Positions 47,287 through 59,250 of a stretch of DNA of 64,000 nt are shown piece by piece. The stretch comes from Crataegus laevigata (Eukaryota > Streptophyta > Magnoliopsida > Rosales > Rosaceae): the NCBI GenBank assembly GCA_963580275.1, contig OY756948.1, positions 15,719,001 through 15,783,000 on the forward strand. The letters run 5' to 3'. Each line of letters begins with the position of its first letter. The stretch's first letter is position 1. Made by a program: the position numbers and the translations under genes. The notes beneath the pieces were generated by a model. The model was not told the DNA's origin and searched no databases. It saw nothing but the letters and a program-made list of their open reading frames with translations.

Positions 47287-49860
47287 ATCCCCTTAACCAC
47301 GATATCTATTTAAAAATTGAGAATTAGTTATAGGATCCGCTCCGCATCAAATTTCAACGATCCGAACCGTTTATTTTATAAGTCTCGATTCATAGATCAT
47401 CTTTGTAAAAATTCAATTTAATTCGAAACTATTTGCCTATTTAATTGACACAAAATTTTCAATGTTTTTCTTAGCACAAAGTGTTTGTCAAATTTTTGAA
47501 CTCAATTAGACACCTTAAATATTTCTGATTTGACTAATATTTTACAATGATGATCTATGAGTTAGAACTTAAAAAAAATAAACTTTCCTTTGTTAAATGC
47601 CCGATAGAAGACTTGTGATATCCACTTGCTCAATTTCTTTAACAAAATTAAACTACAAAAAGAAAGTGGTAATATATATATCCCCACCATCCAAATCTGA
47701 ATGCTTATTGGCGCGTTTAGAATATTTTTCTATCCCCTCTCTCTCCATGGAAAATTAGATAATCTTATCCTACTGATAAATCAAACACAATTGGCCGATG
47801 TGCAGCTGTTATTTCCTATGCTCGTGTGATGACATTCACATGTAGCATCTAAAACATGTGATGGTACGTAGTTTGAGAAAAACAGAGTCTACAACGGAAG
47901 AAGGAAAGAAAAACAAGACAATTGAAGAACAACATTTAACCTCCTTTAGCCATCGCATTTCAACACTTGCTCTAATCGAGTTAACCATAGAAGGAAGGAG
48001 GGATGAAATCTCCCCGTATGACAAACTCACCAGCCAACCTATTGAGCTTGACCAATCCAAATCACTTATAAGCTAACCACTCACAAGCTAACGCCTGTCA
48101 TTAGATTTCTTCCTTTAGAAAGGGAAGATAGCTACTACTTTCTCTAGGTTTACAAATTTGGTTGAAGTAAAAAAAATAGATACTCAAGGCTTAATAATAT
48201 AGAAGTCAAATAATTTTCTTTGACTAAACCTTTGCAACCAGCCTTTGCGCTAATTTCTTTTTTCCTTCAGACTTTCCATACGGATAATACTTGTTCTTGA
48301 TAACATTAAATTTTAGAGAAAATATATTAGACACGATAGTTTAGAAAGAAAATTAACAAGGTTACGATTTCACAACCAAGAATCAATTAATGCATGATAA
48401 GTTAATAGATTATAGTTTCTTTTTTTTTTTTGTTTCATTAGAGCTCTTTAAGGCATGATAAGTTAGTTATGGTAATTTCATTTTGTTCTCTAAACAAAAA
48501 ACATCCATCGAAGTTTCAAAAGAAGGCCAAAAAATGGCGTGGAACGATGACCTCTGCAAAAACGCGTAAAGGCTGATGTATACTTTGGGGACACCAAAGT
48601 GGACGTCTCTATTAATTGGATGCCCAAAACCATGCAAATCTTCAGCATTTGGGTTTCGGATTTGGAGTCAAGACTTTTGTTTTGGTTTTGGATAAGGATA
48701 AGGATAAAAACAAACAAATCCATGACATTATTCACGAGACAATCGTCAAAGTTAAGAAGGCTTTGTACGGATGCATGTCGGCAGCCCAAAGTTTGGGAAA
48801 TATATATGCATGACGTTCTTACTTTCACAAAGCTAATTAAAAGCACTGCAAGTTGAACAAAAAAGTGGATAGACGTAATAGGAGTCTTCAGGTAGAGCCG
48901 TAGAACAAATATTAGGCAGTTTTTGTGGGGTTACAACTGCCGCTCGTGTTCCTAATCAATTACAGCTGGCCTGGAATTATAACTTTATTATTCAAAAGCT
49001 ACAATATTTTTCCATTTCACTGCACCATTCGCTTTATGTTACCATCATCTTTTCAATTTTTACTTACAAAAGTGTCAGCATTATACAACAAACAACCTTA
49101 TTAGTTATAATTATCTTGGAGAAATTAGTTGAAATTTAGTTGGTGATGTCGTTATACTCAATGATACATATATCTCTCACAAATGTGGACTCATCAGGGT
49201 ATTAAGATTTCTTTTATTTTTATTTTTTCAAACGACAGAAAATTTAAAGCAGGTTCAAAATATTACATCACGAGCTAAGACTTTAATGAAATCCTAACCC
49301 ATCAGAAGAAAATTCAACTGAAAAAAAAAAAGCTGTAAAAAGATTGACACAAACAACAGTAATGATAATGTGATAAAAAATAACAACTGAACACAAGCTT
49401 TCTACACCAACTAGAAACCAAGCAAACATCTGAAAATCAATCAACACTTCCGAGTCCCCTATATCAAACTTGAAAATGTTGGTAACCCGCGGCTAATGCA
49501 TGAACTTGGGTCCCACCTCTAGTTAGGTATCTTTTATTTAGGACAAGTTAAAGAATGAAATGAGATTTAGCCAAGTTCGATAGAGTCTGTGCTCCTCACC
49601 CTGTATCCAAGTTTGCATCTTCATCTCTATAGTTTAAAGTGAGTTAGTGGTAAATTATCACATGAATTAAGAAAGAATTATGGCAGTTATTGACCCCCAT
49701 GAATTTATTAATGGATTGGTATTAGCGAACTAATGAACATCCGTGGAGATAGCCATGCGACAAGATTGTGAGGGGAGAATAGAGGATGCAAGCTTGCGGC
49801 ATTTAAAAAAAAAAACCTCGACAGTACCGTGAAAATTTATTGATTTGAAAAAAGAAGTTA
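47285..49860. other. Intergenic DNA, no supported gene
   Basis: AT-rich. A 65-codon frame at 48616-48813 (VLVLDKDKDKNKQIHDIIHE segment) has no family I recognise and no splice or promoter support. Confidence 0.4.
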
Positions 49861-49865
49861 CACCT

Positions 49866-50065
49866 AATCGAGAGAGGACATAAACCTTACCCCTCATAGA
49901 ATTAGAAAAACAAAATACAAGAAAAGATGGGGGACATACACCTTACCCCTTTTGGAAAAGAAAATACAAGAAAAAGAGGGAAGACACCGATCTCACCTCT
50001 CTTAGAAAAGAAAATACAAAAAAAAGATTGGGTGGACATAGGCCCAAACCCCTCTATAAACCTAA
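49866..50065 (+). repeat. Degenerate minisatellite, about 50-bp unit, 3-4 copies
   Basis: The unit GAGGACATA.ACCTTACCCCT..TAGAAAAGAAAATACAAGAAAA begins at about 49873, 49929, 49979 and 50032. The copies differ by small changes. A conserved GAAAATACAA core spaced about 50 bp is the clearest signal. Confidence 0.8.
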
Positions 50066-50632
50066 AAGATAAGAACCTGCAAGACAAAACGTAAAACGAA
50101 AAGTTTGTTGCATATATACTAGAAAAGTTTGGAAAGATATGACACTATATGACAAGCTTGTGTATTTTCTTTTATCTCACGCCGGATAATGTTTGTGTTG
50201 CTTTTCACTTAGAACTCATGGTTTTGATTGTCATTTTTGTTTAATTCATGCAAGTTTAACTACATTAATCTTATTATAGATAGCGTGGTAACAACTTAAG
50301 AACTTAATGTACTCGCGAAGAGATTAATTACTGTGTGTGCTTAATAATTTTAATGTAATAAAAGTTGTCTTCGGACATATATATCCCTTTTCCCAACATT
50401 ATAGGCATGTTGTAACAGTTGACGGCTTTAACCCTCGGATCATCATATTGCTAGGAATTGTGGTCCTTCTAACAATACACCGGAAAGACTCGATCAACTT
50501 TCAATACAACAAACTTGCTGTGCGTTATAACCAAGTATTCATGACCAAAATCAACCATGTATAATGCCCTGGCACTGACTAAATCATCCGTTTACTCCGT
50601 AGTTCACTTCTTGTTGCCTTGAGCTAATCTAG

Positions 50633-50640
50633 TATATAAA
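50633..50640 (+). promoter_or_regulatory. TATA box of the broken STP copy
   Basis: TATATAAA lies 160 bp before the ATG at 50801, so promoter sequence survives in front of the damaged gene. Confidence 0.55.
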
Positions 50641-50800
50641 CCTTTCTCTAGGACAAATTTTTCATATATTTTACCGAGCTATTCAAAACCTTTTCCATGA
50701 GGTCGTTGAGTAATTAAAAATCTTCACTTCAATCAAATCAGATGCTGATAATTAAGGTTCAGCGAATAAGTTTTAAGTAATTAATTGTGAAGCCGAAGCC

Positions 50801-52240
50801 ATGGCCGGCGGTGGATTTGGAGCCTCATCAGGAGGCGGAGACTTCGAACCGAAGATCATGCCCCTTGTGATCATTTCGTGCATAATGGCCGCTAGCGGAG
50901 GCCTCATGTTCGGTTATGATGTTGGCATTTCAGGTACACATACGTGACTCAAGAGTTCCATCTAATATGCACACTTGCACAATTAACTATTAACTTGTAT
51001 TCTTAAAAAATGACCGGAGTTTATTGATAATTAATTTGGTTGAATTCGATCTATATGGTTATATAATGCAGGGGGTGTTACATCCATGCCCCATTTCCAA
51101 AAGAAATTCTTCCAACTCAGTATCACCATTGGCATTCTTTTTGCAAAGCTTATCAATTATGGAACTAACAAGTAAGCCAGCCCAATCTTGCCTAGCTAAT
51201 TCAAAGGACAATATCTGAACCAAGAAATTTTAGCGTAGTAATATTTTCCAATCACTTGAATATAATTAATATTTTGGGTTACCATAAATGCACAGAATTA
51301 CAGGAGGATATGGATGGAGAGTGTCATTGGGTTTGGCTGGGATTCCAGCAGGTTTGCTAACCTTGGGGTCTCTCATTGTGGTAGATACTCCTAACAGTTT
51401 GATTGAACGAGGTAAGTTGGAGGAAGGAAAAGCAGTTCTTAGAAGGATTCGTGGTATTGACAATGTGGATCCAGAATTCTTAGAGATTGTTGAGGCAAGT
51501 CGGGTGGCTAAAGAAGTGAAGAATCCCTTCCAAAATCTCCTTAAGCGTAGGAACAGGCCACAATTGCAGTTATGATGCAGGTTTTCCGACAATTCACTGG
51601 CATCAATAATGCAGTCATGTTCTACGCCCCGGTTTTATTCCAGACCTTGGGTTTTAAAAGTGATGCTTCCCTTTACTCAGCGGTTATAAAAGGAGCTGTC
51701 AACGTGCTATCAACCGTTTTATCAATCTACTTTGTTGACAAAGCTGGTCGCCGCGTTCTCTTATTAGAAGCCGGTGTCCAGATGTTCCTTTCTCAATTGG
51801 GGGTTGCAATAGTTATGGGACTCAGAGTCCAGGAACACTCTAACAACCTTACTCCAGGCTTGGCAATCCTTGTAGTGGTTATGGTTTGTAGCTTTGTGTC
51901 TTCCTTTGCATGGTCTTGGGGACCTCTTGGGTGGTTGATCCCTAGTGAGACATTCCCACTGGAGGCTCGCTCAGCCGGCCAGAGTGTGGCTGTGTGCATC
52001 AACATGCTCTTTACCTTTATTATAGCACAAGCCTTCCTCTCCATGCTTTGCCACTTGAAGTTTGGCATTTTCTTGTTCTTCTGTGCTTGGGTCCTTGTCA
52101 TGACAATCTTTGTCGTGTTCTTAATTCCTGAGATCAAGGGTGTCCCGATCGAAGAGATGTCTGAAAGAGTCTGGAAACAACATTGGTTCTGGAAGGGTTT
52201 CATGGATGACTTTGAAGATGGTGCCAAGGCATACGCTTAA
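50801..52240 (+). pseudogene. Broken STP hexose transporter: internal deletion plus frameshift
   Basis: Exon 1 is 50801-50933 (MAGGGFGASSG, helix 1). The next exon, 51072-51171, starts as normal exon 2 (GVTSMPHFQKKFF) and jumps straight to the end of normal exon 3 (SITIGILFAKLINYGTNK). Compared with the STP13-like gene, 348 nt (116 codons) of coding sequence and intron 2 are gone, in frame. Exon 4 starts at 51296 (ITGGYGWRVSLGLAG). At its end about 7 nt are missing after RPQL, causing TGA at 51573-51575. The exon 4/5 intron is also absent. From 51572 the last third is intact to TAA (FRQFTGINNAVMFYAPVLF to EDGAKAYA). Loss of helices 2-4 and the frameshift make transport very unlikely. Confidence 0.88.
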
Positions 52241-52677
52241 ACTATGTTAATTACCTCCTATATTGATCCGCCTGGAGCTATATGAGATATTACAAGATTC
52301 CGGACTCTGAGGCTTCCAAGTTCTTTTAGTTCTACCAGCATCACAACACGAGCTCTCTCTACATGCCAAATGTTTGTTTAATTAATTTTTTGAGAGGTCT
52401 TAATTGAGCTTTCTAAAATGAATTGTTGGAATTCCCCTTTGGTTTGTATTCTTTCAATCTCTTTTCAAAAGTACTTTTCTTTTGCATTTCTCGTTTATCA
52501 ATTCAATAGTCAGGTGGAACCTTTTTTCCCTTCAGTTTAGGTGTTCTTCTTACTTTTTAATTTTGTATGTAATTAACGGTTTGAAACCGAACCGAAATCG
52601 TTTGAAATTGCACTGAATCGAACCGAACCTAACAGTTTGGTTTCATTTCGGTTTTGGCTTCAAAACCACATCAAACC
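52241..52677. other. Downstream region of the STP pseudogene
   Basis: Former 3' UTR and AT-rich DNA. AACCGAACCGAAAT-type repeats occur near 52583-52680. Confidence 0.45.
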
Positions 52678-52950
52678 GTACCTAATGGTGCTTGGAAGAG
52701 TGGTTCCGGTCGTGTTGGTTATGGTAGTGCGTTTCGGGATTTCAAAGGTCGATTCGTTGGAGTTTTTTGTTCTAACTTGGAAATTCCTAACTCTGTTGTG
52801 GCACATGTACTAACGATAATTAAAGCTATTGAATCAGCTTCGATTCATGATTGAAATTTTATTTGGTTGAAAATTGATTCTGCTTTGGTTCTTGATTTCT
52901 TGTGCTCTTCTCAATTGGTGTCTTAGCAATTGAGAGTTGAGTGAAGGAAT
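52678..52950 (+). pseudogene. LINE-type RNase H (RVT_3) fragment
   Basis: The frame reads GAWKSGSGRVGYGSAFRDFKG, then FVGVFCSNLEIPNS and HVLTIIKAIESA, stopping at TGA 52852. After the stop, KIDSALVLDF-like coding resumes. This is the standard DGA....GYG..FRD..G..E..A...A..LA...G pattern of plant LINE RNase H domains, with stops. Relic. Confidence 0.65.
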
Positions 52951-52992
52951 TGCTTGTAACAAAAAAAAGTTTGGACATAAAACATAAAAAGT

Positions 52993-53486
52993 AGAGTGAA
53001 GTGTCAATTTAGTCATTGAACTATCACCTCATTGAAAATTAGGTCCCTAAACTATTTTCTCGGTAAAATAAGTCCCTAAATTGATTAAAATTTGCTAATT
53101 TCATCCATACTATTATATTCTAAGCTATTTTATCAAATTTTTCGTCAACTTAAGTTACTTAACACACTTTAGAGTGTAATACCGTCATTTTCTCGTCTAT
53201 AAACCCTTAGCATTTCATATAAGTTGCGAATCTAATGTTTAATTTACCCTCCAAAGTTAACTTCATACACTATTTCTTTATGGAAAATATCAACCCTCTA
53301 TTGTGTATCGCATGCAAGTATGTGGTTTAAATTGACGGAAAATAAATATAGTAGCTTCGAATTTAATATTAGGGATGTAATTAGCAGATTTGTATAATTC
53401 AATGATTGATTTTTCTGAAAAAATAGTTTAGGGACCTAATTTTCACTCAGGTGCTAATTCAAGAACTAAATTCACAGTTCACCCTA
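52993..53486. mobile_element. Non-coding element with about 100-bp terminal inverted repeats
   Basis: The left end AGAGTGAAGTGTCAATTTAG pairs with the right end AGGGTGAACTGTGAATTTAG (read in reverse). Both continue to GAAAATTAGGTCCCTAAACTATTTT. No coding sequence. Long TIRs suggest a MULE-like MITE; the target duplication is uncertain. Confidence 0.7.
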
Positions 53487-54109
53487 AAAATAAAAGACAA
53501 CCATTAATGTAAAACTTTTACAGCATATGTATGTAGAATGGTATAAAATCACGTGATTTATCTGATATATATTAATCCTAAGGTCCAAAGATCAAATCTT
53601 GAAGTTCAAACTACCTTCGGATTTCATCACAAAAGAATGTCTCTAATCACCAAGAAAACCTCTAGAACTAGAATTTAAAATGCTCCCTCTAGGTTGTTAG
53701 ATGGTGTTTCGAGTTTTGAATTTCCCTTCTGTGCCAAACAACTAAAGCTAAGAAAAAAGCAACCGACTAAAACTGTCATGCATCCTTATATTCTATAGGA
53801 CTAGCTCGGGTACAACCATACAAGAGAGATTAGAAAATAGGGTGTGAGTTGTTCAAACAATTATAGGACATGCATGTGCCAACCTTTTTAATTTTTCTAC
53901 CAAAAAAATACTAGGGCGATTACATTTTATTGTACCACACTGTACCATATCACTGCTAGTAGAATTGAGACTTAATTGTATTGGCAAGGCAAGCTTTGGC
54001 TCTATTAGAATGTACAATATAGTACCTTAAAATGTGATTTCCTTAGCAATACTTTTTTCTACCACTGTCTGTAGGTTGTTGCTTATTATGTTTATTCTTG
54101 TAGTGCAGA

Positions 54110-55576
54110 TTATAGGAATTTTTACCACCTGCAAAAGTAGAGATAAAAACACACAAAATACTTGCAAGAGAATAAGGTAGCTGTAGTATAAAACAGCTCA
54201 CTTAAGGTCGTTTTCCGCAAGAATTGAATGAATAATTTGTATTTAAACTAATTATTAGCTAATTATTTGAAAACAAAGATTGGAAGATGTTGATTTTATG
54301 ACCTAAAATATTAAAAACGAATTTAATTAAAAATAATTAAAGAAATTAGCAAATTAAAGAAAATAAAAGAAAACGTTTTGAAAACCAAATTGTAAAAAAA
54401 ACCTAGGGTTCCGCCATCCCCTTAACAATCTTATGTAGATTTACCAATTACTTATGAATTACCCATGCAACTTTGAAAGTTAGGTTTTCCTAATGCATAT
54501 TCTACTTATGGCATTCAAGTTAGAACGAATATCAAACATGCAATCTGTCTGTGGCCTTCAGATTAAATATAAACATGCATGACTCATTAGGCTTTGTGAA
54601 AAAATCATGCAACCCCTACGACGTGGCATTCGCCCTAGGTGGAATTACAACTATTAATCACAAAAAGCAATACTCAATTCTATGGTGGCATTCCGACCGA
54701 ATTGCATCCAATTACTTATCTGAACATCCTAATGGTCGCGAATTATTAAGATACAAAAACAGTTTAAAGCACAATGATTAATAATTCAAAGTATGCATGC
54801 ATAATATCATAAGTAATTAAATAAAAATTACATATTCATGCTAAGGCTCAAGGCATCACCCTAGAAAACGAAAATTAGTTACTAACAATCATAAAACAAA
54901 AGGAATTTTATTGAAATATAAAAAGAATAGAAAACACCTTGAAAATAAACTTCAAAAACTATCTAGAGTAGTGCGTGCCTTGCGTCCCCTCTCCAATATT
55001 TTTTTTCTTCACCTAATGGCTAGAAAGCCTTATTTATACGAGTAGAAAATAAAACCCTACCTAGAAAAGATCTTAGAATAATACTAGGAAACCTAATAAA
55101 ATAATAAAAGGTTTCCTATTCTAACTAAAATTCAGACTTTTTAGAAAATTAGTCTTTTAACCGATCAAATCATCTCCGATTTGGTCCCAAAAGGTCTCTT
55201 TTAAAAGCTGGAGATGACGTCCCCTACAAACTCTCAGAAGGAATCTTCCTCAAAACATGCCATCTTGACCTTCAAAATACCAAAAACGTCCAGAAACGTC
55301 AATATGGAAAAGTTGCGCGTTGGGTCTTCTTTTCATCGCCATGGTGAAACGCTTTGGTAGAAAAATCTGGAATTTTGATACAATCATCTTGAAAGACTCA
55401 TGAATATCCTTCAATTGGAATCACTTCAAAATTCATCCATTTGATCATTTTTTGCTCCAGAAGAAATCAAATGTCCTACATTAAAATACATAACAAAGTA
55501 TCAAAATTTACCAAAATAAACTAATAAATTATAACTAAGACTGGGGTAAAATATATAGTATAATATCACCTCATCA
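54110..55576. mobile_element. Possible repeat element of unknown class, flanked by GCAGA
   Basis: GCAGA occurs at 54105-54109 and 55577-55581. The interior is non-coding, with a GGTTCCGCCATCCCCTTAAC block, and the right end is CACCTCATCA. No matching inverted end or PBS was recognised, so this is a weak call. Confidence 0.3.
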
Positions 55577-55804
55577 GCAGACTTAATAGAACAGAAGCAG
55601 ATTAAGCGCAATAGAGAATGTAATTATTGAAGGGATACTGGAAATTAAACTGATAAAAAAAAGTTACAGTTTAAACTGTAAAAACATAGAAATGTATGCA
55701 TGCACAATAGGCATGTGACCTACAATTGAGGAAATTAAGCCAAAAAAAAAAAAAAATTGATTGAAAAACCGCCATTCGGAGGCTGCTTGAACGAGGCCAA
55801 TGCT

Positions 55805-58800
55805 TCAAGCATGTCCCTTCTCCTTAGGATCATCTTCGCAGTCATCCATATATCTCTTCCAATACCAATGCTCCCTCCACACTACGTCTACCATTTCTTC
55901 GATAGGGACACCTTTAGTCTCCGGAAGTAAAAAGAAGACGAAGACTGTCATGAGGAAGACCCACGCTGCGAAGAATAGGAAAATCGCAAACTTCATGTGA
56001 CAAAGCATTGAGAGGAAGGCCTGTGCTATAACAAATGTGAACAACATGTTTACAGACACAGTCACACTCTGCCCGGCCGAGCGAGCCTCTAGCGGGAATA
56101 TCTCACTGGCAACCAACCAGCAAAGAGGCCCCCAAGACCATCCAAAGGAACCCACAAAAGAGCAGACTACAATAACCACAAGAATTCCCAAGCCGTGATC
56201 GAGGTCATTGGATTGATCCTTAAGTTTCATCCCAAGTATGATTGCAACGACCACATGAGAGAGGAACATTTGGATGCCACCTTCAATCAAGAGCACGCGG
56301 CGGCCAGCTTTGTCGACAAAGTAGATTGAAATAATGGCTCCGAGGACCATGATAACACCTGTTATAACTGATGAGTAAAGGGAAGCATCATTCTTAAATC
56401 CCAAGGTCTGGAACAAAACTGGAGCGTAAAAATTGATTGAGTTAATGCCTGTGAATTGCTGGAAGAACTGCAGAAAACATAACCACATATAGGATTCAGA
56501 CAACCAAAATTTGAGAAAATTTTCTTTTGACGAGTTAATTATATTGTCACGTTGTCAATTATTACATGCAATATATTTTGCTATGAAAACCTTAGCCATT
56601 AAAACTAGGGATATATGTCATGTTATCCTTGAGTGTTGTTTTTTATGTGTAAAATTGTAGTGTTTGTTTGGATTTTCATTTTAGTCCATTATGTAAGGTC
56701 TATTATAAGGACTACACACATAGGCACAACATAACTACGTATACATCTTTCTGTGAACATCCAATTTAAAATGATCTAAACTTTTAAAGTAAAGCTTTCT
56801 GTTTCATTTTGCAGGGGCAAGGAAATTTTTTTAATATGCTCAAAACACGAGATAATATATTACATGTTATTTATACAAGTGAAGGAAAGTTTATTTTCAA
56901 ATGTCCGTCCACTTGTATAATGACATGTGATGCACTATTCATGTTTCAGGCACACTATAAAATCTCTTGTGGGACAACAAAATTTTTTTTCCGTGTGCCG
57001 GAAACACAGTTTGGTACATCATGTGTCATAATATAATTAGTTGACAATTTTCTTTTTCAAGTTTTTAACTAATTGTATTATTACAATTGATATACCGAAT
57101 CCTATTCTTAGCATACTAAAAAAATATATCGTGGGCAACTCTCAACAATGTCTACGTGTATATTTCTAATAATATACCAACCCCGTGGACCAAAGTCATA
57201 GTCTACTTTAAAGGAACGAAATCTTCTTCAGATTCTTTAAAATTGAGCCTACTAATCAATGAATCTGGACTATTGAAATTTGATCTAATGACTACAATTA
57301 TTATAACTTTTAGAGGCGCCCCTTATTTTTAATCGTTGAATCAAATTTCAATGGTCTGGATTCATTGATTTGTGAGCTTAGTTTTGAAGAATCCGAAAGG
57401 GATCCGGTTCCAATCAGAGTTTAATAGAAATTCATTTTCCCATGATGACAATATAATATTCAAGTAAAGTACTTAGTATGATATAAAATGTAAAAGGTTT
57501 CTCGATGAATCTTTTTCTTGAAAATCTTAAGAATTCTATGATCGTGACTGTTTATCGTATATCGTGCGGTCAAAAATTATTTTAAAATTTAAATTTTAAA
57601 ATTAAATATAAATAGTACCTAACGAAAACTGATCACACGATGTACTATGAACGATCACGATCGCAGAATTCTTAAGATTCCCAAGAAAATGATCCGGCGA
57701 GGATCATTTTCCATACAAAATTAACCAATGCAATGAAATACTTAATGACCTGCAAGAAAATTGTGATGATCAGTTGAGGTCTGTTTTTACGCTTAAGGAG
57801 ATTTCTGAAGGGATGCTTCACTTCTTTAGCAGCGCGACTTGCCTCGAGAATCTCAAGGAATTCCGGATCGACATTCTCAATACCTCGGATCCTTTTTAGA
57901 ACTTTTTTTCCTTGCTCCAACTTACCTCGTTGGATCAAACTGTTTGGAGTGTCTGTTACAATGACAGCCCCCAATGTTAGCAAGAGTGATGGAACGCCAG
58001 CCAAACCCAGTGATATCCTCCATCCATAACCCCCTTTAATCCTGCATGCGGTAGCACAAAACATTGTAGTTGGGAACTTGGAGAGAAATCGAAATACGAA
58101 AATTGTAGCCACCCCAACATACATATCTAATTCAGATTAATTTTTCGGTGTGACCATAATACTTGTAGTTATCCACAATTATATCGCGTGTAGATTAATT
58201 AACACTATAGCATGTAGATATAAACTCGTTTTTCACATTCAAGGACTAATAATACCACGTGACGGTGATACAATTACAAACAAAAGTTTCTTAGGGAGAA
58301 TAAGGATGCCTTACTTCGCAGTTCCATAATTGATCAGTTGTGCTACAAGAATGCCAATGGTGACCATGAGCTGGAAGAGCAAGTTAAGTGCTCCACGAAT
58401 TCTTGTGGGTGCAATCTCCGAAAGGAAAAGTGGTACGGCCTGTTATCATTAAAAAAACAATCGTTACATATGATCAAATTATGTATCCATGAATAAATCA
58501 TTAATGAGTATTTACCTGGTTAGCAAAACCAACTCCGCAACCAAGTAAGAGCCTCCCAATAATGAGCATGGCAAGGTTCTTAGCTGCAGCATTAAAAATA
58601 GTTCCGACTATGAAGAAAACCCCGGCGATCAACATGGTCATCCTTCTGCCTAGAACTCGGGTTGTGTACGATGCAAAGAAGGTTGCTGTCAATGCCGCGA
58701 GGTATAATGAAGATGTGAACAATTGCAGGCCTTGATTGTCATATTTACAGTAATTGCTCTCAAGTCCCGGAATTTGTTGCTTCCTATATACAACCGGGAA

Positions 58801-59085
58801 GAATTCCTTCAGGAAGTCGGGCATCGATGTAACACCACCTGCATCAGACGATACATCAAATTCAAATTCAAATGTACACCAGATTTAATTTTTGATTCAT
58901 GAAACAAAACAAAATGTTGGGCATATATAACATGTAGTAGGTTTTATATAAGTACCTGAAATGCCAATATCATAACCAAACATGAGGCCTCCGCTAGCGG
59001 CCAATATGCAAGAAATGACCACAATAGCTGTGATCTTTCCTTCAAAATCTTCGCCGCCTGTTGGGCCTCCGAATCCCCCTGCCAT
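55805..59085 (-). CDS. Sugar transport protein (STP family) hexose/H+ symporter, 5 exons, 510 aa
   Basis: Exons on the minus strand: 59085-58956, 58838-58516, 58439-58315, 58041-57750, 56467-55805; 1533 nt in frame. It is a 12-helix plasma-membrane symporter. Seen: MAGGFGGPTGGEDFEGKIT, GGLMFGYDIGISG, NYCKYDNQGLQLFTSSLY, VLGRRMTML, LFLSEIAPTRIRGALN, FFQQFTGINSINFYAPVLF, VDKAGRRVL, SWGPLCWLVASEIFPLEARSAGQS and PETKGVPIEEM; the C-terminus is EDDPKEKGHA. Exons 2-4 are exactly as long as in the STP13-like gene, showing duplication, but the sequence is closer to the broken copy at 50801. The sugar-site helix has SIN where STP13 has AIM, and GPLCWLVASE replaces GPLGWLIPSE, so substrate range may differ. 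Intron 4 (1.28 kb) contains two foldback elements. Confidence 0.93.
57213..57411. mobile_element. Foldback MITE 1 in STP intron 4 (about 199 bp)
   Basis: The left arm (GGAAC..., AATCAATGAATCTGGACTATTGAAATTTGATCTAA) and the right arm (TTGAATCAAATTTCAATGGTCTGGATTCATTGATT, ..GGTTCC) are near-perfect reverse complements of about 85 bp around a short loop near 57310-57325. Confidence 0.85.
57490..57715. mobile_element. Foldback MITE 2 in STP intron 4 (about 225 bp)
   Basis: The left arm has CTTGAAAATCTTAAGAATTCTATGATCGTGA and the right arm TCACGATCGCAGAATTCTTAAGATTCCCAAG, with the inner TCGTGCGGTCA/TGATCACACGA also mirrored. The right end lies only about 35 bp from the intron 4 donor at 57749. 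Confidence 0.8.
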
Positions 59086-59240
59086 GATTCCTACCCTTTT
59101 TTTTCTTCTCAAGCTTGCTTAGTTATACGTGATTAATTCTTGAACCTAATTATGTTACAAGACCACGCCGGCCAGCTGGAGTAGAGAGAAAGGAGAGAGT
59201 AACTCGGTGAAAATGAGGGGTGTGTGTGTGCGTGAGGGGT

Positions 59241-59250
59241 TTATATATTA
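59241..59250 (-). promoter_or_regulatory. TATA box of the STP gene at 55805-59085
   Basis: On the minus strand TAATATATAA lies about 155 bp before the ATG at 59085. Confidence 0.55.

Noticed and set aside
48599..48856. Small gene with a DKDKDKNK motif
   Set aside because: No recognised family, no promoter or splice support, and overlapping frames of similar length on both strands.
54551..54781. 76-codon frame starting MAFRLNINMHD
   Set aside because: It lies in a non-coding repeat-like block, with no domain and no supporting signals.
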